Shown: piece by piece, positions 21,561-30,134 of the stretch
How the letters are laid out: each line of letters starts with the position of its first letter
How positions within the stretch are numbered: position 1 is the stretch's first letter
Source: Streptomyces sp. MA5143a
GTDB taxonomy: Bacteria; Actinomycetota; Actinomycetes; Streptomycetales; Streptomycetaceae
Reading direction: 5' to 3'
DNA: 34,376 nt
Assembly: GCF_900290235.1 (NCBI RefSeq)
Contig: NZ_OLMK01000027.1
Location: 1-34,376, forward strand
Translations under genes and position numbers: made by a program
The notes under the pieces: model-generated
Databases searched by the model: none
Told to the model about the DNA's origin: nothing
Seen by the model: only the letters and a program-made list of their open reading frames with translations

Positions 21561-24500
21561 GTGCGCTACGCGATCCTGGGCCCGGCCCGTGCCGAGAACG
21601 ACGAGGGCACCCCCGTCCCGCTCGGCGGCCCCCGGCTCCGCGCACTCCTCACCGCCCTGGCGCTCCGCGCCGACCGTCCCGTCCCCGTGTCCACGCTCGT
21701 CGACGACATCTGGCCGGCCACCCCGCCCGAGGACGCCCCGGCCGCCCTCCAGGCCCTCGTCGCCCGCCTGCGCCGAGCCCTCGGACGGCAGACGATCACC
21801 TCGGAACCGGGCGCCTACCGCCTGGCCACCGCACCCGCCACCGTCGACCTCTTCGTCTTCGAGCACCTCCTGAAGGACGCCAAGGCCGCCCTCGCCCGGG
21901 ACGACGACCCGGCCACCGCCGCCACCGCCCTCCGCGAGGCCCTGTCCCTCTGGCGCGGCCCGGCCCTGGCCGACCTCCCCGACCGCACCGCCGCCGCCCG
22001 CCCCGAGGCCCTGCACGCGGAGGCGACCCGCACCCGCATCGAGGCCGATCTCCGCCTCGGCCTCGCCTGCGACCTCGTACCGGAACTCAGGGAACTCACC
22101 GGGGCGCACCCCTACGACGAGCCCCTGCACGCCCTGTTGATCCGCGCCCTGCACGAGGCCGGCCGCACGGCGGAGGCCCTGGCGGCCTACGAGACCGTAC
22201 GCCGGGCGCTGCGGGACACCCTGGGCACCAACCCCGGCCGGGAGCTGCGCGCCCTGCACGCGCTCCTGCTCGACCCGGACGCGGGCCGCCCCTCGTCGAA
22301 CGGCTCCCGCCCAGGCCCTTCCACGAGCCCCGGTCCGGCCGCCCGCCCGTCGCCGAACGGCTCCCACCCCGGCCCCGCGCCGAGCCCCGGCCCCGCAGGC
22401 GGCCACCCCGGCGCCGGGCACCCCACGACTCCGCAGCTCCCGCCCCCCTCCCCGTACCTACCGCCCCCGGACCCCTCCGCCCCGCGCCCCCGTACCGGCA
22501 ACCTCCGCCCCCGTCTGACCTCCTTCGTGGGCCGCGAGCGCGAGCTGGAGGCCATCCGCTCCGACCTGCGCCGGACCCGCCTCGTCACCCTCACCGGGCC
22601 CGGCGGCTCCGGGAAGACCCGCCTCGCCGAGGAGGCCGCCACCGCCCACCCCCGGGCCTGGCTGGCGGAACTCGCCCCGCTCGACCGGCCGGAAGCGGTG
22701 CCGGGCGCGGTGGTCAGCGCCCTCGGACTGCGCGAGACGGCCCTGATCACCCATGAGCCGGCGGCGGCGCAGGACGACCCGGTCGCCCTCCTGGTGGAGC
22801 ACTGCGCCCAGCGCGACCTCCTCCTGATACTCGACAACTGCGAACACGTGATCGAGGCCGCGGCGGACCTGGCGGAGACCCTCCTCACCCACTGCCCCGG
22901 CCTGACGATCCTTGCCACCAGCCGGGAGCCCCTCGGCGTACCGGGCGAGACCGTACGCCCGGTCGAGCCCCTCCTCCCGGCCCCCGCCCACCGCCTGTTC
23001 GCGGACCGGGCCGCCTCCGCACGCCCCGACGCGGACACCGTGCTGCGGGCCGACCCGGAGGCCGTGGACGAGATCTGCCACCGCCTGGACGGCCTCCCCC
23101 TGGCCATCGAGCTGGCGGCGGCCCGACTGCGTCTGCTCACGCCCCGCCAGATAGCCGACCGCCTGGACGACCGCTTCCGTCTCCTCACCTCGGGAAGCCG
23201 TACGGCCCTGCCGCGCCAGCAGACCCTGCGGGCCGTCGTCGACTGGTCCTGGGACCTGCTGGACGAGGCCGAGCGCACGATGCTGCGCGACGTGTCGGTG
23301 TTCGCCGGCGGCTGGGACCTCGGGGCGGCGGAGGAGGTCTGCGCGGGCGGCGCCACGGCGGCCGACCTCCTCGGCGCGCTGGTCGACAAGTCCCTCGTCG
23401 TCGCCACGCCGTACGAGCACGACCCCGGCGTCATGCGCTACCGCATGCTGGAGACGATCCACGAGTACGCCACGGAACGCGCCGCCGAGACCCCCGCACT
23501 CCGGACCGCCGCCGAACTCCGTCACACCACCTGGGTCCGCGGTCTCCTGGCCGAGGCCGAGCCCCGGCTCCGCTCGGCCGAGCAACTCCCGTGGATCCAT
23601 CGCCTGGAGACCGACCTGGACAACATCCGGGCCGCCCTCAACCGTGCCCTCACCACCGCCGACGAAGCCACCGCCACCCACCTCGTCCTCTCCATGGGCT
23701 GGTTCTGGTGGCTCCGCAACTTCCGCCAGGAGGGCGCCCAGTGGGTCGACGGCATCCTCCGCCTGGGCGCCACCCTCGACGCAAGGGCCCGACACCACCG
23801 CCCTCATAGCGTCGCGCCGCCCGTCGAGGCGCCCGACCCCGTCGCCGCCTTCCTCGCCGACCCGGCCCCCACCCGGCACCCCCGCCACCACCCCCGGATG
23901 GCCCTCCGGCTCCTCCACCTCGCCCTGATCGCGGAATCCGGCCCCATCGGCGTGCCGAACGACCCCCAGGCCCGCGCCTACATCACCCGACTCAGGGCCC
24001 TGTCCGGCCACACCGGCCCGGCCGCCGCCCGCTTCCCCGGCCTGGTCTGGCCCCTCACCGCGTACATGCTGGACGGCACCGCCACGGTCGACATCCGCAC
24101 CCTGATGGACGAGGCGGTCGCCAACTGCCGTGAGCACGGCGGTGACTGGGAACTCGGCTTCACGCTCATGCTCCGCACCCACATGCTCGTCGACTCCTCC
24201 GGCAACATGCTCGGCGTCGAGGACGACCTCACCGAACTCCGCTCGATAGCCGACCGCGTGGGCGACCGCTGGATGCGCGCCCAGGTGCGCAGCGCGGCGG
24301 GCGAGGCCGCGATGGCCCGCGGCCGCTTCAGCGAGGCGAAGGGCGCGTACGAGGAGGCGCTGCACCTCGCGTACGAGGTCGGCGCGAACGCCGAGTCACC
24401 GTTCCTGATCGCCCGCCTGGGCGAGATCGCCTACCGCTCCGGTGACCGTGAGGCGGCCCTGGCCGCACTGGACGAGGCCACGGCGGCCGCCGACCGCTTC

Positions 24501-25061
24501 GGTGTCCCGGACTCCCGCGCGTTCGTCAGTCTCCTGCGCGCCCATATGGCGCTGGACGACGGCGATCACGTCCAGGCCCGCGCGTTGTGGCGGTCGGCGC
24601 ACGAGGAGACCCGTCGTGGCACGCCTCCGCCGCAGTTCAAGGCGTTCCTCGACCTGGTCGACGGGCTGGTGACGACCGCCGAGTCGGGCCCGGCGGCCGG
24701 ACTGCGCAGGCTGACCGAGGCCCTGCGGACCGCGGTGGACAACCGCTGCGCCGAGACGGTGATCGCGGCCCTGGCCGACAGCGCGGCGACGGTACTGTCC
24801 CGCCTGGGCGACCACGCCCGCGCCGTACGCCTCCTCGCCGCCGCGAACCGCTGGCGCGGCGACCACCCCTGCGCCCTCCCGGAACACGACGAACACGAAC
24901 GGACCCGGACCGCCGCGCTCACCGCCCTCGGCGGCCCCCGCCACGACGCCGAGGCCGACCGGGGCAGGACGTACACCCCGCGCACGGCACTCGCTGACCT
25001 GAGCGAATCCCTCGGATCCCTCGAATCCCTCGGATCCCTCGAAGCCCCCGAAGCGCTCTGA
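21561..25061 (+). CDS. BTAD-STAND (AfsR/SARP-type) transcriptional regulator
   Basis: The 1166-residue regulator begins with an OmpR-like winged-helix domain (about 1-92: LGGPRLRALLTALALRAD, LVDDIWP, ALQALVARLRRALG). A bacterial transcriptional activation domain follows (about 95-245: VDLFVFEHLLKDAKAAL, HPYDEPLHALLIRALHEAGR). A Pro/Gly/Ser-rich linker (about 250-320) leads to a STAND/NB-ARC ATPase (Walker A GPGGSGKTRL near 345, Walker B LLLILDNCEHV near 423, and WSWDLLDEAERTMLRDVSVF). The C-terminal half is TPR-like helices that should sense ligand or phosphorylation state. Family members switch on secondary metabolism, development or stress genes, and ATP binding controls oligomerisation. 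No biosynthetic cluster is adjacent. The GTG at 21561 was chosen by domain start. No Shine-Dalgarno is seen, and GACAAT six bases before it suggests another leaderless mRNA. The tail holds 18-bp repeats. Confidence 0.92.
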   Translation: MRYAILGPARAENDEGTPVPLGGPRLRALLTALALRADRPVPVSTLVDDIWPATPPEDAPAALQALVARLRRALGRQTITSEPGAYRLATAPATVDLFVFEHLLKDAKAALARDDDPATAATALREALSLWRGPALADLPDRTAAARPEALHAEATRTRIEADLRLGLACDLVPELRELTGAHPYDEPLHALLIRALHEAGRTAEALAAYETVRRALRDTLGTNPGRELRALHALLLDPDAGRPSSNGSRPGPSTSPGPAARPSPNGSHPGPAPSPGPAGGHPGAGHPTTPQLPPPSPYLPPPDPSAPRPRTGNLRPRLTSFVGRERELEAIRSDLRRTRLVTLTGPGGSGKTRLAEEAATAHPRAWLAELAPLDRPEAVPGAVVSALGLRETALITHEPAAAQDDPVALLVEHCAQRDLLLILDNCEHVIEAAADLAETLLTHCPGLTILATSREPLGVPGETVRPVEPLLPAPAHRLFADRAASARPDADTVLRADPEAVDEICHRLDGLPLAIELAAARLRLLTPRQIADRLDDRFRLLTSGSRTALPRQQTLRAVVDWSWDLLDEAERTMLRDVSVFAGGWDLGAAEEVCAGGATAADLLGALVDKSLVVATPYEHDPGVMRYRMLETIHEYATERAAETPALRTAAELRHTTWVRGLLAEAEPRLRSAEQLPWIHRLETDLDNIRAALNRALTTADEATATHLVLSMGWFWWLRNFRQEGAQWVDGILRLGATLDARARHHRPHSVAPPVEAPDPVAAFLADPAPTRHPRHHPRMALRLLHLALIAESGPIGVPNDPQARAYITRLRALSGHTGPAAARFPGLVWPLTAYMLDGTATVDIRTLMDEAVANCREHGGDWELGFTLMLRTHMLVDSSGNMLGVEDDLTELRSIADRVGDRWMRAQVRSAAGEAAMARGRFSEAKGAYEEALHLAYEVGANAESPFLIARLGEIAYRSGDREAALAALDEATAAADRFGVPDSRAFVSLLRAHMALDDGDHVQARALWRSAHEETRRGTPPPQFKAFLDLVDGLVTTAESGPAAGLRRLTEALRTAVDNRCAETVIAALADSAATVLSRLGDHARAVRLLAAANRWRGDHPCALPEHDEHERTRTAALTALGGPRHDAEADRGRTYTPRTALADLSESLGSLESLGSLEAPEAL
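25005..25040. repeat. Two perfect 18-bp tandem repeats at the 3' end of the regulator gene
   Basis: GAATCCCTCGGATCCCTC occurs at 25005-25022 and again at 25023-25040, encoding the SLGSLE repeats at the C-terminus. In frame, so copy change would only lengthen the tail. Confidence 0.9.
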
Positions 25062-25104
25062 GCGCCGCCCCTTCCGTGCCCGGCCCACCCTAGACCTGCC
25101 GCTC

Positions 25105-27024
25105 CTACTCGCAGCTGAACCGCGACTCCGCCCAGTCCGCCACGGTCGTCCCGTCGAAGTGGCCGTGCGGTTCGACGACCAGCCGTACCGTCCGGCGTCC
25201 GGCGATGTTCACCCGCACCGGTACCGCCGCGTCGCCGCCCTCGACCAGTGCCGACTTCCACAGCCGCACCCCGTCGCCGTAGACGGAGAAGTACACCTTG
25301 CCGAGGCCGAGCGTCATGTCGTCGATGCCGACGAGCGCGTCGTACGAGGCGCACCGGCGGTTGAGGTCGACGGTGACGGAGGAGCCGCCGTGGACGGTCA
25401 CCCCGTGCGCGTACCGCTTCCGCGCGACCGACATCCCGTAGCGCTGCCACACCCAGCTGCTCTCGCCGAGCCGCATCTCGGGCTCGGTGCCGTCACCGAG
25501 GAGCCCGTACCGCAGCTCGTTCCACGGGTAGACGGCCGGGGGAGCGGGGGCGGGAGGGGGCGGGGGAGGCGGCGTGGGCGACGGCTTCGGCCGGGACGGG
25601 CTCGGCGTGGGGGCGGGGGTCGGGGTGGGCGACGCCTTCGCGGGCGGCGCGGGTGCCCCGGACGGCTTCGGGGTCGGTGCGGGCGCCGGGGAAGCCTTGG
25701 CCAGGGGTGCCATGGCCGGGGGCGCTCCGGGCGAGGGCTCCTCCGTCGGCGGCTTCGACCGGGGCGGCTCGGGTGAGGACTCGGCGGCCCGGGTGGGGGG
25801 CGGTTCGGCGAGCGGCTCCTTGTCCTCGGCCTCGTGGCCCGCAAGGGCGATCGCCACCGCCGCGGCGACCATTCCGGCGACGCTCACCGCGATACCGGCC
25901 TTCGCGGGCGCGCCGAGCCCTTCCACCGCGGCTCCGCCGCCGGCCCCCGCTCCGCCGGAGCCCCCGCCCGCCGCCGACGCCGCGCCCGCGACCCCGGCCG
26001 CACCGGCGCCCGCGCCCCCGGCGACGATCGCGGCGGCCTTGGCGTACCCGGCGGCCCCGAACCACCCGATGACCGCCACCGGTACGACCGCGGGGATCCC
26101 GCCGGCGACTTCCTTGATCTGCCCGGCGGCCACCCGGCACGCGGCGCACTCCTCCAGATGCTTGCGCAGGCCCCGTTCGGCGCGGGTCCGCAGGGTGCCG
26201 CGGGCGTACGCGCCGAGCCGGTCGGCGTAGCGCCCGCACTCTGCGGAGTTGCCGGCCAGGGAGGCGCTCACATGGGCCTGGAGATACGCCTGCTTGAGCC
26301 CTTCCCGGGCCCGGCTGGCGAGCACCCGGGTCCCGTTGGCGTCCAGGCCGAAGAGCACCGCCACCTCGCTCGGCGACTCGTCCTCGACCTCGGTGTGCCA
26401 CAACACGGCCTGCCAGCGCTCCGGCAGCGACCGGAAGGCCCGCATCGCCATCGACTGCTCGGCCTCGTGCATCGCCCGGACGTCCGCGCCGAAGTCGAGC
26501 GTGTCACTGCCCGACGCCTTCGCGCCGCGCGCCGCCTGCGCCGCGAACACCGCGAAGTCGTCCACCAGTTGCTCGCGCCTGGCGGAGGTCGTCCAGCTCG
26601 CGGCGACCCGCCGCACCGAGGTGAGCAGATAGGCCCGTACGGCGTGCTCGGGCCCGGAACCGCCGCGTACCGCCTGGAGCATGCGGGCGAAGACCTCGGC
26701 GGTCAGGTCGTCGGCGGTGTGGGCGTCCCGGCAGCAGGTGCGCGCGTAGCGGCGCACGGCCTCGGCATGGCGCCGGTACAGCTCCTCGTACGCCGAGTCC
26801 AGGCCCGCCCGCATCCGTTCGATGAGGTCGGCGTCGGACGGCGCCCGGACGCCGTCCCACTCCCGGGGCGGCGGCTGCACCCCCGAGTCGGACCGGGCCC
26901 ACTGGGCCGGAACCTCACCCCGGCCGCCCTTGCCGGGCACCCGAGACGCCTCCCGGCGATCCGCCCGCGCCTCCGGGGACCCCCCACCCGCACCCGGCGA
27001 CTCGCCCCGCCCGTCCACACCCAT
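25105..27024 (-). CDS. ECF sigma factor fused to zinc-finger, transmembrane and NPCBM-like domains
   Basis: The 639-residue fusion has region 2 (about 64-140: DLIERMRAGLDSAYEELYRR, DLTAEVFARML, RAYLLTSVRRVAASW), region 4 (about 196-246: LPERWQAVLWHTEVEDESPS, GTRVLASRAREGLKQAYL) and a zinc-finger-like HLEECAAC (289-296) as in cytoplasmic anti-sigma domains. Gly/Ala stretches and one transmembrane helix near 375-395 follow, then a Pro/Ser/Lys-rich wall-spanning linker and an NPCBM-like sugar-binding domain (about 505-639: YPWNELRYGLL, SYDALVGIDD, DWAESRFSC). Sensor, anti-sigma and sigma are thus in one chain. Similar sigma-extension fusions exist in actinobacterial ECF groups. Release would need proteolysis or autoregulation. 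The ATG at 27024 has GGGGG 8 bases upstream; a GTG at 27096 is also possible, but promoter-like sequence lies between. Confidence 0.88.
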   Translation of the reverse strand: MGVDGRGESPGAGGGSPEARADRREASRVPGKGGRGEVPAQWARSDSGVQPPPREWDGVRAPSDADLIERMRAGLDSAYEELYRRHAEAVRRYARTCCRDAHTADDLTAEVFARMLQAVRGGSGPEHAVRAYLLTSVRRVAASWTTSARREQLVDDFAVFAAQAARGAKASGSDTLDFGADVRAMHEAEQSMAMRAFRSLPERWQAVLWHTEVEDESPSEVAVLFGLDANGTRVLASRAREGLKQAYLQAHVSASLAGNSAECGRYADRLGAYARGTLRTRAERGLRKHLEECAACRVAAGQIKEVAGGIPAVVPVAVIGWFGAAGYAKAAAIVAGGAGAGAAGVAGAASAAGGGSGGAGAGGGAAVEGLGAPAKAGIAVSVAGMVAAAVAIALAGHEAEDKEPLAEPPPTRAAESSPEPPRSKPPTEEPSPGAPPAMAPLAKASPAPAPTPKPSGAPAPPAKASPTPTPAPTPSPSRPKPSPTPPPPPPPAPAPPAVYPWNELRYGLLGDGTEPEMRLGESSWVWQRYGMSVARKRYAHGVTVHGGSSVTVDLNRRCASYDALVGIDDMTLGLGKVYFSVYGDGVRLWKSALVEGGDAAVPVRVNIAGRRTVRLVVEPHGHFDGTTVADWAESRFSCE

Positions 27025-27219
27025 CGCGGAAGCCCCCGCCGCCTGCCGACACAGTCCCGAACACCGAGTCACCCTGCCATATTGGCTTTTGTTCACCCCC
27101 CGGCCTCAAGGGCATATCACCCGTCCGGGCGTCCCCCCGGCTCTCCGTGCACGAGTTCACCCGTACGAGTGGTCGACGTCTGATGGCGAGAGCGGGAGCG
27201 CGAGCAGCGGCAACGGGAA

Positions 27220-27252
27220 AGGGCGGTGGGGGCGCAAGCCCCACACCGCCCT
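27220..27252 (-). terminator. Terminator with GCAA loop after the TetR gene
   Basis: A 14-bp stem (27220-27233 with 27238-27252) has one bulged A and the GNRA tetraloop GCAA. On the minus strand it is followed by TTTC. It lies 40 bases downstream of the TetR stop. Confidence 0.85.
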
Positions 27253-27291
27253 ACGAGGTGGCACACCAACTGCGGCGCGCTACCTCCACCC

Positions 27292-28074
27292 TCAAGCCGG
27301 CCGGGACCGAAGCCCCTCCAGCAGGATGTCCAACAGCCGGGCCGAAGCCGCGGCCTGCTGCGCCGCGTCCGGCAGGGACGGCGCCGCCGTGGCGATCACG
27401 AGCAGCACGTCGGCCACGGTCACGTCCTCCCGCAGCTCACCCGCCGCCCGGGCCCGCTCCACCAGCTGCCCCACGACCTCCAGCAGCGCCGAGGCCCCGG
27501 CGTCGTCGGCCGGCCCGGCACCCACCGGCGCCGACGCGTCCGACGACACCAGCCGCAGCTCGGCCGTCGGCTGGACCCGCTGCTGCGGCACCCGGTGCTC
27601 GTCGGCGATCCCGCCGACACCGACCTCGGTCCCGTCCTCCGCGACCCCGACCCGCAGCACCTGCGGCGGCAGCAGCCGCCCGGCACCCGAGGCCACCGAC
27701 GTCCGCAGGAAGCGCGACAGCGCCGACCACGGATCCTCCTCCTGCCCGAGCGCCACCCGTGCCTGGTCGGTGAGCCGGGACGTCTCCTCCTCGGCTATGC
27801 GCCGGACCAGGACGTCCTTGCTCGGGAAGCGCCGGTACACCGTGCCCACACCGACCCGCGCACGGCGGGCGACGTCCTCCATCGGCGCGCCGTACCCCAG
27901 CTCGCCGAAGACCTCGCGCGCCGCGCGCAGCACGTGCTCGAGGTTGCGCTGTGCGTCCACACGGAGCGGGGTCGACCTCGACCCGTCCCCGCGCCCGTTG
28001 CCGCCCGCCGTGCCGATCGCGCCGCTGGGCGCGAGAGCTGAGGCGGACGACCAATGAGAGTCCTGAATATGCAT
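27292..28074 (-). CDS. TetR-family transcriptional regulator
   Basis: The 260-residue protein has a disordered N-terminus (1-38) and a TetR HTH (about 44-90: EHVLRAAREVFGELGYGAPM, EDVARRARVGVGTVYRRFPS, KDVLVRRI). The helical ligand-binding domain follows, with a Pro/Gln/Val stretch DEHRVPQQRVQPTAELRL. It is divergent from the NADH dehydrogenase gene across a 390-bp gap and may control it or itself. The ligand is unknown. The ATG at 28074 is preceded by GGGGGAACACAT, and an ATATGCATAT palindrome overlaps the start, a possible autoregulatory site. A terminator lies just downstream. Confidence 0.9.
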   Translation of the reverse strand: MHIQDSHWSSASALAPSGAIGTAGGNGRGDGSRSTPLRVDAQRNLEHVLRAAREVFGELGYGAPMEDVARRARVGVGTVYRRFPSKDVLVRRIAEEETSRLTDQARVALGQEEDPWSALSRFLRTSVASGAGRLLPPQVLRVGVAEDGTEVGVGGIADEHRVPQQRVQPTAELRLVSSDASAPVGAGPADDAGASALLEVVGQLVERARAAGELREDVTVADVLLVIATAAPSLPDAAQQAAASARLLDILLEGLRSRPA

Positions 28075-28076
28075 AT
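28067..28076. promoter_or_regulatory. Palindrome ATATGCATAT at the TetR start codon
   Basis: A perfect 10-bp palindrome covers the ATG of the TetR gene in an otherwise GC-rich context. It may be a binding site or simply local AT-rich sequence opening the start codon. Confidence 0.3.
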
Positions 28077-28464
28077 GTGTTCCCCCGGTAATGACGTCTC
28101 CCCCCGGAGACTCTCCCCGTCATCGGAAGCCGGAGCGGCGGGACGAGCGTTCGTGGTCCTGAACGGTTCCGAGCCTGAACCCGGCCGAATCCCTTGAACG
28201 CATCCCCCATGCACCCCGTCGAGACACGAACATAGTTGAGAGGGAGTCAATTCAGAAGGGGCACGTTCCGCACGGAGCGCCCCTCGATCGGAGTACGGGC
28301 GGTTTAGGTACCGTTTGCGCCCCCCGCTGCCACCCGGCTCACACCATCTGACCTGCGCACCTGCCGCTCACGCCGGTGAATCGGCCAACCCCGCGCCCGC
28401 TGGGCGACCGGTCACACAAATTGCCGGGGCTGTGGACAAACCAGCGAGAGAGGTGCGTCATGGG
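28075..28464. other. Divergent intergenic region between TetR and NADH dehydrogenase genes
   Basis: No gene is seen. The 390 bp should contain promoters for both genes. TTGAGAGGGAGTCAATTC (from about 28236) and a TAGGTA sequence (28306-28311) are the most AT-rich parts. No clear Rex box (TGTGAAC/GTTCACA type) was found. Confidence 0.5.
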
Positions 28465-29832
28465 ATGGTGAAGGAACGGATGCGCATCCTCATCGTCGGC
28501 GGCGGCTACGTCGGGCTGTACACCGCGCTGCGTCTGCAGCGTCAGCTGAAGCGGGAACTGAGTAGCGGCGACATCGAGATCGTCGTAGTGTCCCCCGACC
28601 CATATATGACGTATCAACCCTTCCTTCCGGAGGCCGCGGCGGGCTCCATCTCGCCCCGCCATGTCGTGGTGCCGCTGCGTCGCGTCCTGAACCACTGCAA
28701 GGTCGTCATCGGCGAGGCCACCGAGATCAACCACGCCAAGCGCGTGGCGACCCTCACCACTCTCGCCACCGAGGAGGAGGGGTCGCACGCCGAGCAGCTG
28801 TCGTACGACGAGCTGGTCCTCGCGCCCGGCTCGATCTCGCGCACCCTGCCCGTCCCCGGTCTCGCCGACTTCGGCATCGGCTTCAAGACCGTCGAGGAGG
28901 CCATCGGACTGCGCAACCACGTCATCGAACAGATGGACATCGCCTCCTCCACCCGCGACCCCGCGATCCGCGACGCCGCCCTGACCTTCGTCTTCGTGGG
29001 CGGCGGCTACGCCGGCGTGGAGGCGCTCGGCGAACTGGAGGACATGGCCCGCTACACCGCGCGGTACTACCACAACGTCAAGCCCGAGGACATGAAGTGG
29101 ATCCTCGTGGAGGCCTCCGACCGCATCCTCCCCGAGGTCGGCGAGGAGATGGGCCGCTACACGGTCACCGAACTGCGCCGCCGCAACATCGACGTACGCC
29201 TCCACACCCGCCTGGAATCCTGCGCCGACCGCGTCGCCGTCCTCAGTGACGGCGCCCGCTTCCCGACCCGTACGGTCGTCTGGACGGCCGGCGTCAAGCC
29301 GCACCCGATCCTCGCCGCCACCGACCTCCCGCTGAACGAGCGCGGGCGCCTGAAGTGCACCCCCGAGCTGTCCGTGGAGGGCCTTTCGCACGCGTGGGCC
29401 GCAGGCGACGCGGCCGCCGTGCCCGACATCACCGCGAGCGAACCGGGCAAGGAGACCGCCCCCAACGCCCAGCACGCCGTACGCCAGGCCAAGACGCTCG
29501 GCGACAACATCGTCCGCTCGCTGCGCGGCCAGCCCCTGGAGGCGTACGCGCACAAGTACGTGGGCTCCGTGGCCTCCCTGGGACTGCACAAGGGCGTGGC
29601 GCACGTCTACGGCCGGAAGCTGAAGGGCTACCCCGCCTGGTTCATGCACCGCGTCTACCACCTCAGCCGGGTGCCGACCTTCAACCGCAAGGCCCGCGTC
29701 CTCGCCGAATGGACCCTCGCCGGCCTCTTCAAACGAGAGATCGTCTCCCTCGGATCACTCGAACATCCCCGTGCGGAGTTCGAACTGGCTGCCGGTGGAA
29801 AGGCTCCTGAGGACCCGAAGGGGTCGTCCTGA
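28465..29832 (+). CDS. ndh: Type II NADH dehydrogenase (NADH:quinone oxidoreductase)
   Basis: This 455-residue membrane-associated flavoprotein passes electrons from NADH to menaquinone without pumping protons. The FAD motif RILIVGGGYVGLYTALRL (about 7-24) and the NADH motif FVFVGGGYAGVEALGELEDM (about 174-193) are both intact. YDELVLAPGS, TVVWTAGVKPHPI and the FAD-site sequence HAWAAGDAAAVPD are typical. The C-terminus is amphipathic (AWFMHRVYHLSRVPTFNRKA) for membrane binding. Start alternatives: ATG 28465 (GAGAGG 12 bases upstream) and ATG 28480 (AAGGA directly before). The first fits family length. It is divergent from TetR. A hairpin follows at 29858. Confidence 0.93.
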   Translation: MVKERMRILIVGGGYVGLYTALRLQRQLKRELSSGDIEIVVVSPDPYMTYQPFLPEAAAGSISPRHVVVPLRRVLNHCKVVIGEATEINHAKRVATLTTLATEEEGSHAEQLSYDELVLAPGSISRTLPVPGLADFGIGFKTVEEAIGLRNHVIEQMDIASSTRDPAIRDAALTFVFVGGGYAGVEALGELEDMARYTARYYHNVKPEDMKWILVEASDRILPEVGEEMGRYTVTELRRRNIDVRLHTRLESCADRVAVLSDGARFPTRTVVWTAGVKPHPILAATDLPLNERGRLKCTPELSVEGLSHAWAAGDAAAVPDITASEPGKETAPNAQHAVRQAKTLGDNIVRSLRGQPLEAYAHKYVGSVASLGLHKGVAHVYGRKLKGYPAWFMHRVYHLSRVPTFNRKARVLAEWTLAGLFKREIVSLGSLEHPRAEFELAAGGKAPEDPKGSS

Positions 29833-29857
29833 CCGGATCCAGGAACTCCACCGTTCA

Positions 29858-29882
29858 GGCCGACGTCTGACGGATGTCGGCC
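29858..29882 (+). terminator. Hairpin terminator after ndh
   Basis: GGCCGACGTC (29858-29867) pairs with GATGTCGGCC (29873-29882) over 10 bp with one G-U pair; the loop is TGACG. There is no T-tract. It begins 26 bases after the ndh stop. Confidence 0.65.
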
Positions 29883-30134
29883 CGGTCGGACAGACTGGTC
29901 CGCGACATGATCCATGATCTCGGGCGGGGTCACCGTCCTGCCCGCGCAGGACCCGACGAAGCCCGTACGAACCAACCCCTGAGCACCCCGAAGTACCCAC
30001 ACGCCCGCACGACCAGGCGTCCCCCAACGCTGCACACCGGGGCCACCCCCCGGACCACCGGGGTCACCCCCGGAGCACCGGCCGGAACCGGAGCCGGCCA
30101 CAGACAACACCACGAGGCACGAGGCAAGGATTCG
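29883..30134. other. Intergenic region upstream of the PAS-PP2C-HATPase gene
   Basis: No gene is supported. A run of CCCCGG/CCGGGG short inverted repeats lies at about 30046-30096 and could fold as hairpins in the leader. An upstream in-frame ATG at 29874 exists, but the sequence between it and 30135 has no protein-family resemblance. Confidence 0.5.

Noticed and set aside
22458..24365. 635-codon open frame on the minus strand opposite the BTAD regulator
   Set aside because: It lies within the 1166-residue regulator whose Walker A/B motifs are intact; it shows only low-complexity Gly/Arg/Val-rich sequence.
28075..28464. Rex redox operator upstream of ndh
   Set aside because: No TGTGAAC...GTTCACA-type palindrome is visible; control by the divergent TetR is the simpler guess.
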